Shown here: one piece after another, positions 51,001 through 61,854 of the stretch
How positions within the stretch are numbered: position 1 is the stretch's first letter
How the letters are laid out: each line of letters opens with the position of its first letter
NCBI GenBank assembly: GCA_947683425.1
Contig: CANTUQ010000109.1
Coordinates: 464,501-528,500, forward strand
Source: Excoecaria cochinchinensis
Lineage: Eukaryota; Streptophyta; Magnoliopsida; Malpighiales; Euphorbiaceae
Direction: 5' to 3'
DNA: 64,000 nt
Position numbers and translations under genes: made by a program
The notes under the pieces: model-generated
The model's input: the letters and a program-made list of their open reading frames with translations, nothing else
Told to the model about the DNA's origin: nothing
Database searches by the model: none

Positions 51001-51270
51001 AGGCGGTTTGCAGATTTTGTCGGGTTCAATATGATTTTTTACCTATTACACTTTTATTAACCGTTCACGATTTAACCGGTCGGTCCTGTATATACCAAAT
51101 TATATCTGGATCAAAATAATAAGTCAGGTGAAATGAGATATTTTTGCCCATTTCCAACTTAAAATATTTTTAAAATATAAGGAATAAAAAAAAAAGAATT
51201 TATTGGTGTTTATTGGAAGCCATAATTGGGATTGAACCCAAATTACATTGCTTTTAAAGAAAATAGAAAA
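48100..51270. other. AT-rich intergenic region with decayed repeats
   Basis: No gene is recognised. 48240-49065 begins GGATATGTTCGGAAT and ends GCCGAATACACTC, a possible decayed inverted-terminal element. 49105-49510 and 49860-50120 repeat phrases such as GGTCCA/GATCC(A/G)TTTG that resemble decayed hAT arms. 50700-50740 is an (ATT)n run. 50745-50925 is less AT-rich with an open frame of unknown meaning. Confidence 0.4.
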
Positions 51271-51806
51271 TTAGCAAGGAAATCTACAGAGACAAGTATC
51301 ATCTGGAACGCGGAAAAAGAAGCAAAGCCCAAAAGCACCATTCCCAAATTTGGCAATGCAGCCTTTGTTACATTCATCTATCTTGCACCCTCCTCCATGC
51401 AATACTTTCTCGCATTGCGCTCCAGCTCCATTCACCATCATTTCCTCCCCACCTGCAATTATATATTTTCTCATCATTGTACTCAAACAAAAAAATCAAT
51501 TTTTTTTAATAGCAAATACGACTTTATTCATCTGATCCGACAGTGTGTAACGTGAGACGGATCCGTGCACTAAATTTTGAACATATATAGTCAATCGAAA
51601 TTCACTATATATATTATAGTTCTCAATAATAAACATTTGAAAAGGAAAAAAGAAAAATATTTTCTTGTGTGCACTGTGCAGTAGAATTACTCATGAAAAG
51701 AGTATACAAGTAAATAGATAGATAAATAGATTAGACAATAAACAAGAAGTTTACCCATAGTGATGAAGAGAGCAAGAAGGAAGACACAAACTGAAAAGTT
51801 TTTCAT
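51271..51806 (-). CDS. Defensin-like cysteine-rich secreted peptide
   Basis: Two exons, 51755-51806 and 51271-51452, joined ATGG|GTAAAC..TTGCAG|GTGGGG in phase, give 77 codons plus TAA. Exon 1 encodes a hydrophobic signal peptide (MKNFSVCVFLLALFITM). The predicted mature part has eight cysteines spaced C-x8-C-x4-C-x3-C-x11-C-x9-C-x-C-x3-C and ends at the last cysteine. One intron directly after the signal peptide, and this spacing, are hallmarks of plant DEFL/LCR genes. Roles in the family include antimicrobial defence and pollen-pistil signalling; which applies here cannot be told. The gene sits alone in repeat-rich DNA. The exon 2 reading frame also extends into the intron, which would give a spurious start there. 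Confidence 0.85.
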
Positions 51807-51866
51807 GGTTGTAAGATGATAATGATGTGAGAATGGATGAAATTAGATGAGCAATACCCAAATTCA

Positions 51867-51874
51867 TATTTATA
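51867..51874 (-). promoter_or_regulatory. TATA box of defensin-like gene
   Basis: TATAAATA on minus, about 60 bases upstream of the ATG at 51806, a fitting distance for a short leader. Confidence 0.65.
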
Positions 51875-52017
51875 ACAAGAAAAATCAGTGTATTAATTGC
51901 TAAAATTATTTTTTGATTTATTATTTATGAAAAAATTTTCTATTTTTGGTATAATATATTGCTCAATCCGGTAATCACTTTTGCAATTTAAAGTAATTTT
52001 GATAGAGAATTATATTC

Positions 52018-52325
52018 ATTTTCCAAAAAATGAAATAGTATGTGGATCCCTTAAATAATGGACGTAGAGTATAATGGCCTTACTAAACCTTTAATTAATT
52101 TCTTTATTTATTGGGATTTTCTTAAATATAAAAATCTTTTTCCCTTTTTTGGAGGAATATAAATAATTTTTCGGGAATCACTTGTAATTAAAAGTTTGAC
52201 TATATTTCTGTTTAATTAGAGTTTGAATCGTTTTCCTTGTACGTTTAAAATTTTTGATTTTGCTTTTGACAAGCTATTTGAGGAAACAATTTTTGCAATA
52301 ATGAGACTTTTTTTTTTCTCTTTCT

Positions 52326-52359
<34 letters not shown>

Positions 52360-52880
52360 CTTACAATAATGATTTTCTTATAGGGTAATTGCTACCTGCC
52401 AATTTACGATTTTCTATTAATAGTTTTTCTTGTTTCGAATTCAAATTTCTATTAGTAGTTTTTTTTTTATATTAATTTCTAACTTTCTATTACTAGTTAA
52501 TGAAGAAAAATAATTGTCAAGAAGTACAAAGTAAAATGTGATTCCAAAAATATCCCTTATTAAGAAGTTTTTTTTTAATATATATAATTACATTTTTAAA
52601 AAAGAGTGGCAATCAAATATAATCAATTGAAAAAGTTGTTAAACTCTCCATTTTGAGTCAATTCTATTATATCATTTTTTCTAAAAAATAAAAAATAAAA
52701 AAATAATAATTTTATCAATAATTTTAATTTAGTGATTTGCCAATTAATTTCTTTAAATAATTAGAAAATAAATATTTAAATATTGTTTATCTAATTATAA
52801 CCTATAAAATCATGTTTTTTATGCTCTTTCTATTTATAAATAAGTGTGAGCTTTCTTTTTCTTACAGAAATTAAAAAACT
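52018..52880 (+). repeat. Left copy of ~0.9 kb diverged direct repeat
   Basis: Matches 59005-59945 in order: TCCAAAAAATGAAATAGT, CCCTTAAATAATGGA.GTAG, TTTCTTTATTTATTGGGATT, ACAATAATGAGACTTTTT, GTCAAGAAGTACA.AGTAAAA, CTAATTATAACCTATAAAAT. Contains a (TA)n run at 52327-52356. AT-rich, no gene. Confidence 0.85.
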
Positions 52881-53265
52881 TATGTATTACTCCATGTTTT
52901 TACTATTTTGCCTTTATTAAAAAGACAATTAATTTATTAGTTGTATTTTAAAAGTTGAATTAATATTTATCGTATAGGGACATATTTGAAAAATAATATT
53001 TAAATAAATTATATTTTAAAAAAATAGAAACTTATTAGTGAATAAAGTAAAATAGAAAGGTAAACACTTATTCCTGAATGGAGGAGTACAAAATTCTAAT
53101 TTTTCAACACACATATAAACTATAATATATATCTCTATCGAAAAAATAAACTATAATATATCATTCAAAGTTAAAAGTATAACAAATTACGAGGTAAAAG
53201 GAATTTTGAAGGATATTCAGTAGAACGAAATGGTGGATAAACTGAATGAATAACAAATACTTAAT

Positions 53266-53273
53266 AAAAAAAA
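53266..53273 (-). terminator. Pol III terminator of tRNA-iMet
   Basis: A run of eight T on minus, about 24 bases past the tRNA 3' end; it is the first T-run of four or more. Confidence 0.7.
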
Positions 53274-53297
53274 TATCATACGGAAGCCACTCTTTTA

Positions 53298-53369
53298 TAT
53301 CAGAGCCAGGTTTCGATCCTGGGACCTGTGGGTTATGGGCCCACCACGCTTCCGCTGCGCCACTCTGAT
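53298..53369 (-). tRNA. Initiator tRNA-Met (CAT)
   Basis: Seventy-two bases with an acceptor stem ATCAGAG/CTCTGAT and A discriminator, A box TGGCGCAGCGG, anticodon arm GTGGG-CCCATAA-CCCAC with CAT, and T arm CCAGG-ATCGAAA-CCTGG. AUCG in place of TPsiCG and the three G-C pairs next to the anticodon loop mark the eukaryotic initiator. No intron. CAA lies just upstream, as is common in plant tRNA genes. Its 3' end is the complement of the primer site used by the TRIM-like element at 7849-8680. Confidence 0.97.
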
Positions 53370-53989
53370 TTGTTAGTTTTCATCCCTAAGAAACAATTAA
53401 TATTAGTAACAGATTATCTTTCAGGATTGCTTGTGAATTAAAAGAATAAGATTGGATAACGTGGCAATGAATTGGATCTATGGATCAAGAATTTATAATA
53501 AAAACAAATTATGAATTCTTATTATATAGAATAAGATTGTATATGGTGGTAATGAATTGTATCTATGGATCAAGAGATCACAAATTTAATTTTTATTTCG
53601 TGCATGAAGTATACACTTTTGAAAAAATCGTTTCCAATTATGAATTGAATCATATATAACTCTAAATTATTATGCCACATAATTTTAAAGAAATCGAACT
53701 AAATACCTAGAGTGATTGATAAAAGTGTATAGCTTCAAAAGTGTATACAATTTAAGTAGATCAAAAATTTATAAGAAAGTTAATCCAATTAAGCCTGTCA
53801 AATTTGGCTCAAATTCAAAAATTCCGCTCAACTCGTAAAAAAAAATTGATTTAAATCTAACACAACTAAAAATCTAACTATTTAGTCTCGCACAAAATTG
53901 ACCCATCTAAAACACAACCGTTTATCCTAAATGCCCAACGGGCCTCTTTCAAATGCCCAGCCTATTGCCTCAAAATCAAAATCACGATT

Positions 53990-55260
53990 CTTTCTTCCCT
54001 TCCGCTGTGGCCTCCCATTCTGCCTCTTCCACTCTCACCGCCTCTCTACCTCTCCTGCGTCCAGTCGTCGCTAGCCTCCAGCTCGTTAGTTTTCCTTAGC
54101 CGGCCGCCGTTCATAGCCTCCGTCGCCAACCAGCTGTTCTGTCCCGTTCTCCAATAAGATTCTAAGCTTGTTTTTTTTTTTTTCATTTTTCTTCTAATTT
54201 TATTAATCGGCTAATGCAATTGTCTAATTTTTGAATTGCCTAATTTTTCGCTCTTGATTCTTGTTGCAATTCATTTTTTATTGTTTCTTTTGCATGTTCA
54301 TGTTGCGATTTTGTTGATTCTGTGTTGCTTTCTTGCGAACTTTCTTCTATTGATTATGTTGATTGTGTTGATTTGGCATTACTATTGATGGTTTTGATGC
54401 TAAAGATTCTGATTTTGGAGTTGTATTTTCTACAATGGATATTTGGCAAGGGAGTTTTTTTTAGGTGGATTTATATTTCTTATTTTGCTTTCTTAATGAT
54501 GATCTCTCTTTTTGCTGGAGAATCAGGGTTATACCTAGTCGTTTTTAATGATATTTTTCTGTTGATTTGGAGTATCCAATTATTTGATTTTACCAACTTC
54601 TTTTGGCATCTCAATGATGGGCTTAACCCTGTTTGAATCTCCATGTTACCAAAATTGGAGTGGGCAACTCAAAGTGCAATATTCTGCAGCAAAGAAGTTC
54701 TGCTTCCTAGCCTTGATGTGGTTGGAAAAAATCAAATATCACTTCTGTAGTTAAAGTTTAGTGTATTTCCCAGTTTGGATTGAATCTTATGAATTTCCTA
54801 GCTTTATCATTCTCAATAATGTTAAATTAGGAATCTCAGATTCTGTGTCGTTGTAACAGAGGTAGAGTTTTGAAGGCATGCATTGTCCTTGGCCCTTCTT
54901 CAACAAAGAAGGAGAAACTTTTGTTTCGAACACGCAGATATGGTTTTAGTACCTGTCTATCTCTTCAATAAAGTTGTATTTTTCATTATGGTCCCATGAA
55001 AGTTTTGAAACAATGTACTTAAGTCGTGGTTTATTTATGTATTTTTATTTCCAATTCTTTGAAGTTTCCTTTTAAGGGCTCTATTCCTTCTCCAAAAAAG
55101 TTTGTGCTTTTCTTTTTCTTTTTTTCTTTGTTTGCTTACTAGGTGTGGCTTTGTGCAGCAAACTGGGATTGGATGGGAATTCAGAAGAGTATATGCCATT
55201 GCCAGGAGTTCACCTTCCTTCAAGAACTATTTTGAACTAAAGCCTCCTTAGAAGTCTCTA
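53990..55260 (+). other. Gene-like GC-richer island, no clear product
   Basis: 53990-54165 is CT- and GC-rich (many CCTC, CCGCC), like a plant 5' leader or first exon, and stands out from the AT-rich surroundings. It is followed by T-rich, intron-like sequence and a possible acceptor TGTGCAG|CAAACTGGG near 55158. Open frames (such as 54322-54636) are hydrophobic by T-richness and match nothing I know. It may be a noncoding transcript or captured gene fragment. Confidence 0.3.
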
Positions 55261-55599
55261 TTTTAGTAAGCCCTAAGTTGCTTCTTGTTATTATACATTT
55301 AGTGGTGTTTGAAGGTTAAGTTTGTGTATTATTATGCACCAATTGAGCTAACGCCAATGGGTATTTAATATATATGCATAATTATATACGTTGTTAGTTT
55401 TTCTGGGTTATGTTGATTCCAATGTTTAGATGCAAGCTGTCTTATGTTTCAATAAAAAAATTTGAAAATGCTTATGTCTTATGAATTCCAATGATAAATT
55501 GAATTTGGCTTTCGGTTAAGTTAAAAATAATGTTATATACAATTGTCACGAGTAATTAATTATTAAATTTTAATTGAATTAATGTTAAAACTTTCTGAG

Positions 55600-57860
55600 A
55601 TTTATTTAGGTCAATATTTTTTATAATAGCTATTTTAGTTTTTCGTTATTATATTTAGAATTATTTTTCATTAAAAATTTGTCAAATAGATTGACTCACA
55701 TCTAAATTCCGTTTGAGTCTACATTAAATCTATTTTGACCAACAATTTGTATAGTAGTCATTTTAATATTTCGTTATTATATCGAAAATTATTTTTTTTG
55801 TTAAAAATAGGCTAAATGGATTGATTCACATTTCGGCTCGTTTGGGCCTCCACCCGATCTATATGGGGACTTTTTTACTAATAATGTGTTTTAGGGAAAT
55901 ATTTTGAAATATGGGGTCTTTTACAAAGTATTTTGAGTATTGGTGTTTTTTCCAATTCCGCAACCCGGGGTTGCGGAATTTGAGTCCATTTCCGCAAGGG
56001 TTGACTGCGGAAATGGACATGTGGAGCCCCCAAAAATAAACTAAAATGGGGAAGTAAAATTATAGGTGAATATGTGGGGCCCGGTGAATAGTAAAATAAA
56101 AATGGGGAAGCATTTGGACCCGGTGTTTTGTTGGTCTTATTTGGATTACAATTCTTTTTATGCTCCATGATAGTTTTGTTTTGGAACCAATAATAACTAT
56201 TTATGAGAAAAATAGCAATAAATTAATTTTAAGTTCTTCCCATGGATATTAAAAGTATGAAATTTTTAACGTGAATTAAATATAATTTATATTTAAAACT
56301 AATTTGTAAAATGGATCATTTATATATTTAAAACTAATTTACACTAAAAATTTTATGCTTTGTTAACATTTGTAAAAATTTAAGAAAATTCAATATAAAA
56401 ATTTAAGAAAATTTAAGAAAACATTTGTATTTTAAAAAATTTTTAGTGTCCAATATTGGGTAGTTTAATTATAATCTATGAAATTATGTTTAATTTTTTA
56501 TCAACAAAAAATATTCAACGGTTTCATTTTAAAGCAACAAATCACCATAAGGAAAAACGACCCAATTTAACAAACTCCAAATTAATTAAATTAGGCATAA
56601 TAGCACAGCACACTAAAAATTTTATGCTTTGTTAACATTTGTAAAAATTTAAGAAAATTCATTAGTTTAGCATAAATAAAAAACTACCCAATATTGTAAA
56701 TTAGTTTTAAATATATAAACAATCCATTTTATAAATTAGTTTTAAATATAAATTATATTTAATTCACGTTAAAAATTTCTTACTTTTAATATCCATGGGA
56801 AGAACTTAAAATTAATTTATTACTATTTTTCTCATAAATAGTTATTATTGGTTCCAAAACAAAACTATCATGGAGCATAAAAAGAATTGTAATCCAAATA
56901 AGACCAACAAAACACCGGGTCCAAATGCTTCCCCATTTTTATTTTACTATTCACCGGGCCCCACATATTCACCTATAATTTTACTTCCCCATTTTAGTTT
57001 ATTTTTGGGGGCTCCACATGTCCATTTCCGCAGTCAACCCTTGCGGAAATGGACTCAAATTCCGCAACCCCGGGTTGCGGAATTGGAAAAAACACCAATA
57101 CTCAAAATACTTTGTAAAAGACCCCATATTTCAAAATATTTCCCTAAAATACATTATTAGTAAAAAAGTCCCATCTATATGGGCTATATTTTTTCATAAT
57201 AGTTATTTTAATACCTTATTATTATATCGAGAATTATTTTTTTTGGTTAAAAATGGGTCAAATGAATTGATTCACATTTCAGTTTATTTTGACATCCATC
57301 CGACCCATTTGGACAAATATTTTTTATAATAGTCATTTTAGTATCTCGTTATTATATAGAGAACTTTTTTTTTTTTTGGTTAAGAATGGGTCAAATGGGT
57401 TAACTTACATCTCAATCTGTTTAAACCTCAATTCGACCCTATTTAAGCCAACATTTTTTTTATAATAACCATTTTAATATTTCGTTATTATATCGAGAAT
57501 TATTTTTCGTTAATAATGAGTCAAATTGGTTAATCAACATTTTGATCCGTTTAGACATCCACCTGATCCATTTGCGCCAATATTATTTATAATAGCCATT
57601 TTAATATTTTGTTATTATATCGATAATTATTTTTCATTAAAAGTGAGTGAAATGGGTTGGTCTACATTTTAGTCCGTTTAGACCTCCACCTAATCTATTT
57701 TGGTCCGTTTGGGTCTCCATCCTATCTATTTATGTCAATATTTGTAGTACTTTTTATATTTTATTATTATATTGTGAATTATTTTTATTAAAAAAATTGA
57801 TCATATTTTTAGTCCATTGATCTACTCAATTTATTTGAACGTTTGATCCATACTTTTTGG
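55600..57860 (+). repeat. ~130-150 bp minisatellite, interrupted
   Basis: Units contain TTATAATAGTCATTTTA, TATTTCGTTATTATATCGAGA, ATTATTTTT.GTTAAAAATG, GGTCAAATGGGTTGA and CCTCCACCCGATCTATTT-like stretches. About two units lie left of the foldback element and about five right of it, ending near 57860. Units are diverged. The trailing TTGCCACCCCTAATTA looks like a hAT terminus, so the array may be the inside of an old hAT-like element whose left end is lost or decayed. Confidence 0.8.
55866..57172. mobile_element. Foldback Mutator-like (MULE) element
   Basis: Starts GGGACTTTTTTACTAATAAT and ends with its complement, and has inverted arms of about 470 bases (55866-56345, 56690-57172) that look nearly identical by eye. 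It is flanked by a perfect 9-bp target duplication ATCTATATG (55857-55865 and 57173-57181), the Mutator hallmark. Each arm contains smaller palindromes (CCGCAACCCGGGGTTGCGG). No transposase. The matching 96-codon open frames in the two arms (55878-56168 minus, 56870-57160 plus) are a by-product of the inverted arms. Confidence 0.93.
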
Positions 57861-57904
57861 GCTATTTATGACCCGTTCCGAACCCGCCTAATTTGCCACC
57901 CCTA

Positions 57905-58432
57905 ATTACAGCTCATTGAAGTTTAATAGAATAATTGAAATGAAACCACTGAAATAAATTCAGTAGCTTCAGTTTTAGTTGTTTTAATTTTGGCAAATCC
58001 ATTTAATGGTTAATCCAAACACCTTCTTAAAAATTTTGTAAGTACTTTTTCAATCAACCAAAAATATGTTAATACTTATTTTCTTGCCACAAATATAATT
58101 CCAAATTTTCATTATAAAAAAAAAACTCAAATTTAGGCTAGTTCAATTTACTCAATTTTTCAATATACAAAAAGTGAACCAAATAGATCAAAATTGATAT
58201 ATAAAATTAAATTAATAGATTAAAAAATCGAAATAACAAAGGTAAATTATGTCAAAATACATGCAATTTAGTTCAATTTTTGATTCAATTGTTCTGACTT
58301 CTACGCAAATTATATAGTCTCAGAAGATTACTTGTGCATGTTTTTGTATGCGGTTGAGAATGTATTATGAAAGCTAAAAGAGCATGGAGATGGATTAGTA
58401 AAAGAGCAGGGACAATTAGTGTGTATTGTTAT
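57905..58432. other. AT-rich spacer
   Basis: Nothing recognised. Confidence 0.5.
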
Positions 58433-58433
58433 T

Positions 58434-58935
58434 GATAAAGTCATTTCTGACTTTATCGGGAGGTACATCGGGCACTGTCAATATTGTCCGCTTTGGGCCG
58501 GAGCACTCACGGTTTTGTTTCTGGGCTTTTGACCCAAAACGCGTCCACAGGAGTGAGATGTCTATGGCCTTATAAGATCCACTTCAACCTCATTTTCAGC
58601 CGACGTGGGATTCATGATAGCATTGCTATCACTATTCTCCCTCTCGAGAGGCCGTTTTCGGGGCCGTTTATGCGGCCGTTTCCGGAGTTTTGCCCCTCGG
58701 CACCCTCTACTCTCAACGAAAATATCAAATGATAAAACAATTTCTGATTTTATCGGGAGGTAAACCGGATACTGTGAATATTGTCCACTTTGGGCCGGAG
58801 CCCTCACGGTTTTATTTCTGAGCTTTTGACCCAAAACGCGTTCACAGGTGTGAGATATCTATGGCCTTATAATATTCACTTCAACCTCATCTCCAGCCGA
58901 CGTGGGATTTATGATAGTATTGCTATCAGTTATGA
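58434..58935 (+). repeat. Two-copy ~200-bp unit with hairpin ends
   Basis: A GC-richer unit occurs at 58434-58632 and 58731-58930 (period 297): TTTATCGGGAGGTA, TTGTCC(G/A)CTTTGGGCCGGAG, TTTTGACCCAAAACGCGT, ACAGG(A/T)GTGAGAT and GCCGACGTGGGATT. It starts with a perfect hairpin in copy 1 (GATAAAGTCA-TTTC-TGACTTTATC, 58434-58457) and ends with another (GATAGCA-T-TGCTATC, 58616-58630). The 100 bases between copies (58631-58730) are rich in GGCCGTTT. It resembles a plant interspersed repeat; class unknown. Confidence 0.75.
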
Positions 58936-59004
58936 TTGCAATTATACACGTCTTTGAGACTTTGACGAATTATAATATCCAAACTCCTAAAATACTCATT
59001 ATCC

Positions 59005-59586
59005 AAAAAATGAAATAGTGCGTGAATCCCTTAAATAATGGAAGTAGAGTATAATGGCCTTATTAAATCTTTAAACAATTTCTTTATTTATTGGGATTTT
59101 CTAAAATATAAAAATCATTTTCCTGTTTTTGAGGAATAAAAATCGTTTTCTGGGGATCACTTGTAATTAAAAATCTGACTATATTTCTATTTAATCAGAG
59201 TTCGAATCCAACATCCTCTGTTCAAAAATATATAATAGAAGAAAAAATCATTTTCATTGTACATTTAAAATTTTTGATTTTGATTTTGACAAGCCATTTA
59301 AGGAAACAATTTTTACAATAATGAGACTTTTTATTTTCTCTTTCTCCATATAAGAAAAAAAAAAAAATCTTACAATAATGAGTTTCTTAAAGGGCACATT
59401 TTTTTATGATTTTCTATTAATAGTTTTTCTTTTTTCGAATTCAAATTTATATTACTGGTTTTGTTTTTGATATTAATTTCTAATTTTCTATTAATATTTA
59501 ATGAAGAAAAAAAATTGTCAAGAAGTACAGAGTAAAACGTGATTCCAAAAATATCCCTTGTTACATACATACATACATACAAACAT

Positions 59587-59627
<41 letters not shown>

Positions 59628-59945
59628 GACATTTTTAAAGGAAAGTGAGAATCAAACATGATCAATTAAAAAAATTGTTAAACTATTGATTTTTTGAACT
59701 CCATATGAATAAGAAAAAAAAAAAAACTACATAGAGAACATCTTAAGTCAATTATATCATGCCATTTTTTCTAAAAATAAAATTAATAATTAATTTATCA
59801 CTAATTTTAAGTTAGTGATTTGCTAATTAATTGCTTTAAATAATAAGAAAATAAATAACTAAATATTGTTTATCTAATTATAACCTATAAAATCATTTTT
59901 TATACTCTTTCCATTCACAAATAGGTATGCTCTTTTCCTTTTTTT
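59005..59945 (+). repeat. Right copy of ~0.9 kb diverged direct repeat
   Basis: Colinear with 52018-52880. It has an extra stretch near 59207-59245 (GTTCGAATCCAACATCCTCT..) absent from the left copy, and a (CATA/CA/TA)n run at 59562-59627 where the left copy has only AT-rich sequence. Confidence 0.85.
59562..59627. repeat. Compound (CATA)n(CA)n(TA)n microsatellite
   Basis: Three simple repeats in series. Confidence 0.93.
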
Positions 59946-59999
59946 TGGGTATAAATTTAAAGAAAAAAATAGAAAATTATTGCTACTGTAAAGATATTT

Positions 60000-60330
60000 A
60001 GAAAATTAGGGTGTTAGAAAACGGCAATTTAGGTTATCGTTTTCTGATAGTGTGGAACCCATTCACACTATGTCAAATTTGAATGAAAAACGGCAACCCA
60101 AATTGCCTTTTTCAATGCGCAAAATAGTACCGTTTTGTGCATTGTGTACTGTTTACCGGATTAGGACCTGGACTATCAGAAAATGTCAAATTAGGTTGCC
60201 ATTTTCTAACCGTATAGGATCCATCCACACTATGCCAAATTTGAAAACAGTGTGCTGTCTATCGGGATGGGACCCGAACTGATAGAAAACGGCAATTTAA
60301 GTTGTCATTTTCTGAATATAATTTTTTTAT
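60000..60330. repeat. Local repeats around AAACGGCAATTTAGGTT
   Basis: GAAAACGGCAATTTA(G/A)GTT(A/G)TC and ATCCACACTATGCCAAATTTGA-like phrases recur two or three times, some as near inverses (GGTTGCCATTTTCT). No coding sense. Confidence 0.55.
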
Positions 60331-60867
60331 TTATTTTTTAAGTGAAATACAGAGCTGCAGTTTTTTTCCCCAAGCAATATTTTTTCCCCCCACAAATTTA
60401 TGAATTTCCATCCAATTCTCATTATATATTGAAAAGTTCTTTAAAATATATATGATATCAATGAGAATATTTCATTTTTTTAAAAAAATATCAGTAAGTT
60501 TTTTCTACCCAAATTATTATACTAATATATAAATTGTAATCTTTATTTATTTTATTTAATTTTTTTAGGATGAGATGACATGTAGATATAATATTTTGAT
60601 CCACTTATATTAGACATGATTTATAATCATGATTAAATTAATTTTAGAATGATTTAAGTTATTTAGAGGGATTATCAAGTTCTTCTCTTTAAATATCGAT
60701 AGGCATTTTTCCTTTTTTTCTTTAAACATATCAACAAAACTTAATATGATATCTTATAATCTTATAGAAGACTCATCGTTTATAGCTATCAATTTTTTTC
60801 AATGAAAATGTCATATCCAAAAAGAAAAAATGTTCATTTAAAAAAAAAAGCACCGGTTTGGAGAATA

Positions 60868-61620
60868 AGGTGGCGTTTGGTATTGCTTTTAGAATACCAA
60901 CAAACTGTTTATTGGACAAAAAACTTATTATAAGATAAAAATAAGTGTTTGATAAATGCTGATTTTAAAAAAATTATTTTTGTAAAAATTGAAAAAAACT
61001 TATATTAGAAAAAGTTAAAAATTAAAGTTTTAAAAAAAATTAATTTTCAACTTTTAAAAGTAGCAGATTTAATATTTTTTTAGACAAAAATATCCCTTAT
61101 TTTATTTCATAATGACAATTATATCTAATATAATTTTTTTTCTTTATTCTCTTATTCTACCACCCAAAATCATCTAATGTTAAAAATAATTATATTTTTT
61201 CTTTTTTCCTTTTATATCATCCAAAATAACATGATTAATTATGAAAAAAATCTGTATATTTTATTTTTTATGTTATATTTATTTTTATTTAATTATATAT
61301 GAAAATATATGGTTTTAATAATTTAGTGAAATAAAAAATTTAAATAAGTGAGAACTATTATTATTTTTTAGTGAGATTTTGAATATAATATATTAAAATA
61401 TATATATATATATATAATTTTTTTTGTCTTTTTATTATAAAAAGTCATTTTTAGTCAAATCATTTACTAAACAGTTAATAACTATTTTTTATTTTATAAG
61501 TTATTTTGAATTTTATTTACCAAACAGTTACCTATTTTTTGAAATATAATTTTTTAAAATAGAACTTTTTTCAATTAAAAAAAAGTTGTTTTCATAAGTT
61601 TTGTCAAGCTGACTCTAAAC
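60868..61620. other. AT-rich stretch, possible decayed MITE
   Basis: GGTGGCGTTTGGTATTGC at the left and AAGTTTTGTCAAGCTGACTC at the right resemble ends often seen in plant MITEs, and AACTGTTTA appears on both strands, but no target duplication was found. Confidence 0.3.
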
Positions 61621-61854
61621 CTAACAATTAATTAAACTAAAAGAAAATATGAATGAAACTTAACTACAAATGGAATAGTAGGAATTCATTTTAAGTTTGA
61701 ATTAGAATATATTTAAATATTTAAAAGATAACGTTTTATTTTTTTAAAATAAATTTATTTGGTACAAATTCAAATTAATTAGACCAATAAATTTTAAATT
61801 CAAAATATTTATAAAAAAACCACTAATATAAGTTATAACATCTACTTAACCGCT

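Noticed and set aside
51453..51486. Start of the cysteine-rich peptide at an ATG in the intron (51486)
   Set aside because: It would lack a signal peptide and reads through a good CAG acceptor; the upstream signal-peptide exon splices in phase.
51226..51555. 109-codon plus-strand open frame
   Set aside because: Antisense shadow of the defensin-like gene.
55878..57160. Two 96-codon open frames with nearly the same protein on opposite strands
   Set aside because: They are mirror images produced by the inverted arms of the foldback MULE; no start context, domain or codon signal supports a gene.
53795..57905. One large hAT element from 53795 to 57905
   Set aside because: The left end only loosely resembles the GGGGTGGCAAATT terminus and no matching 8-bp duplication was found.
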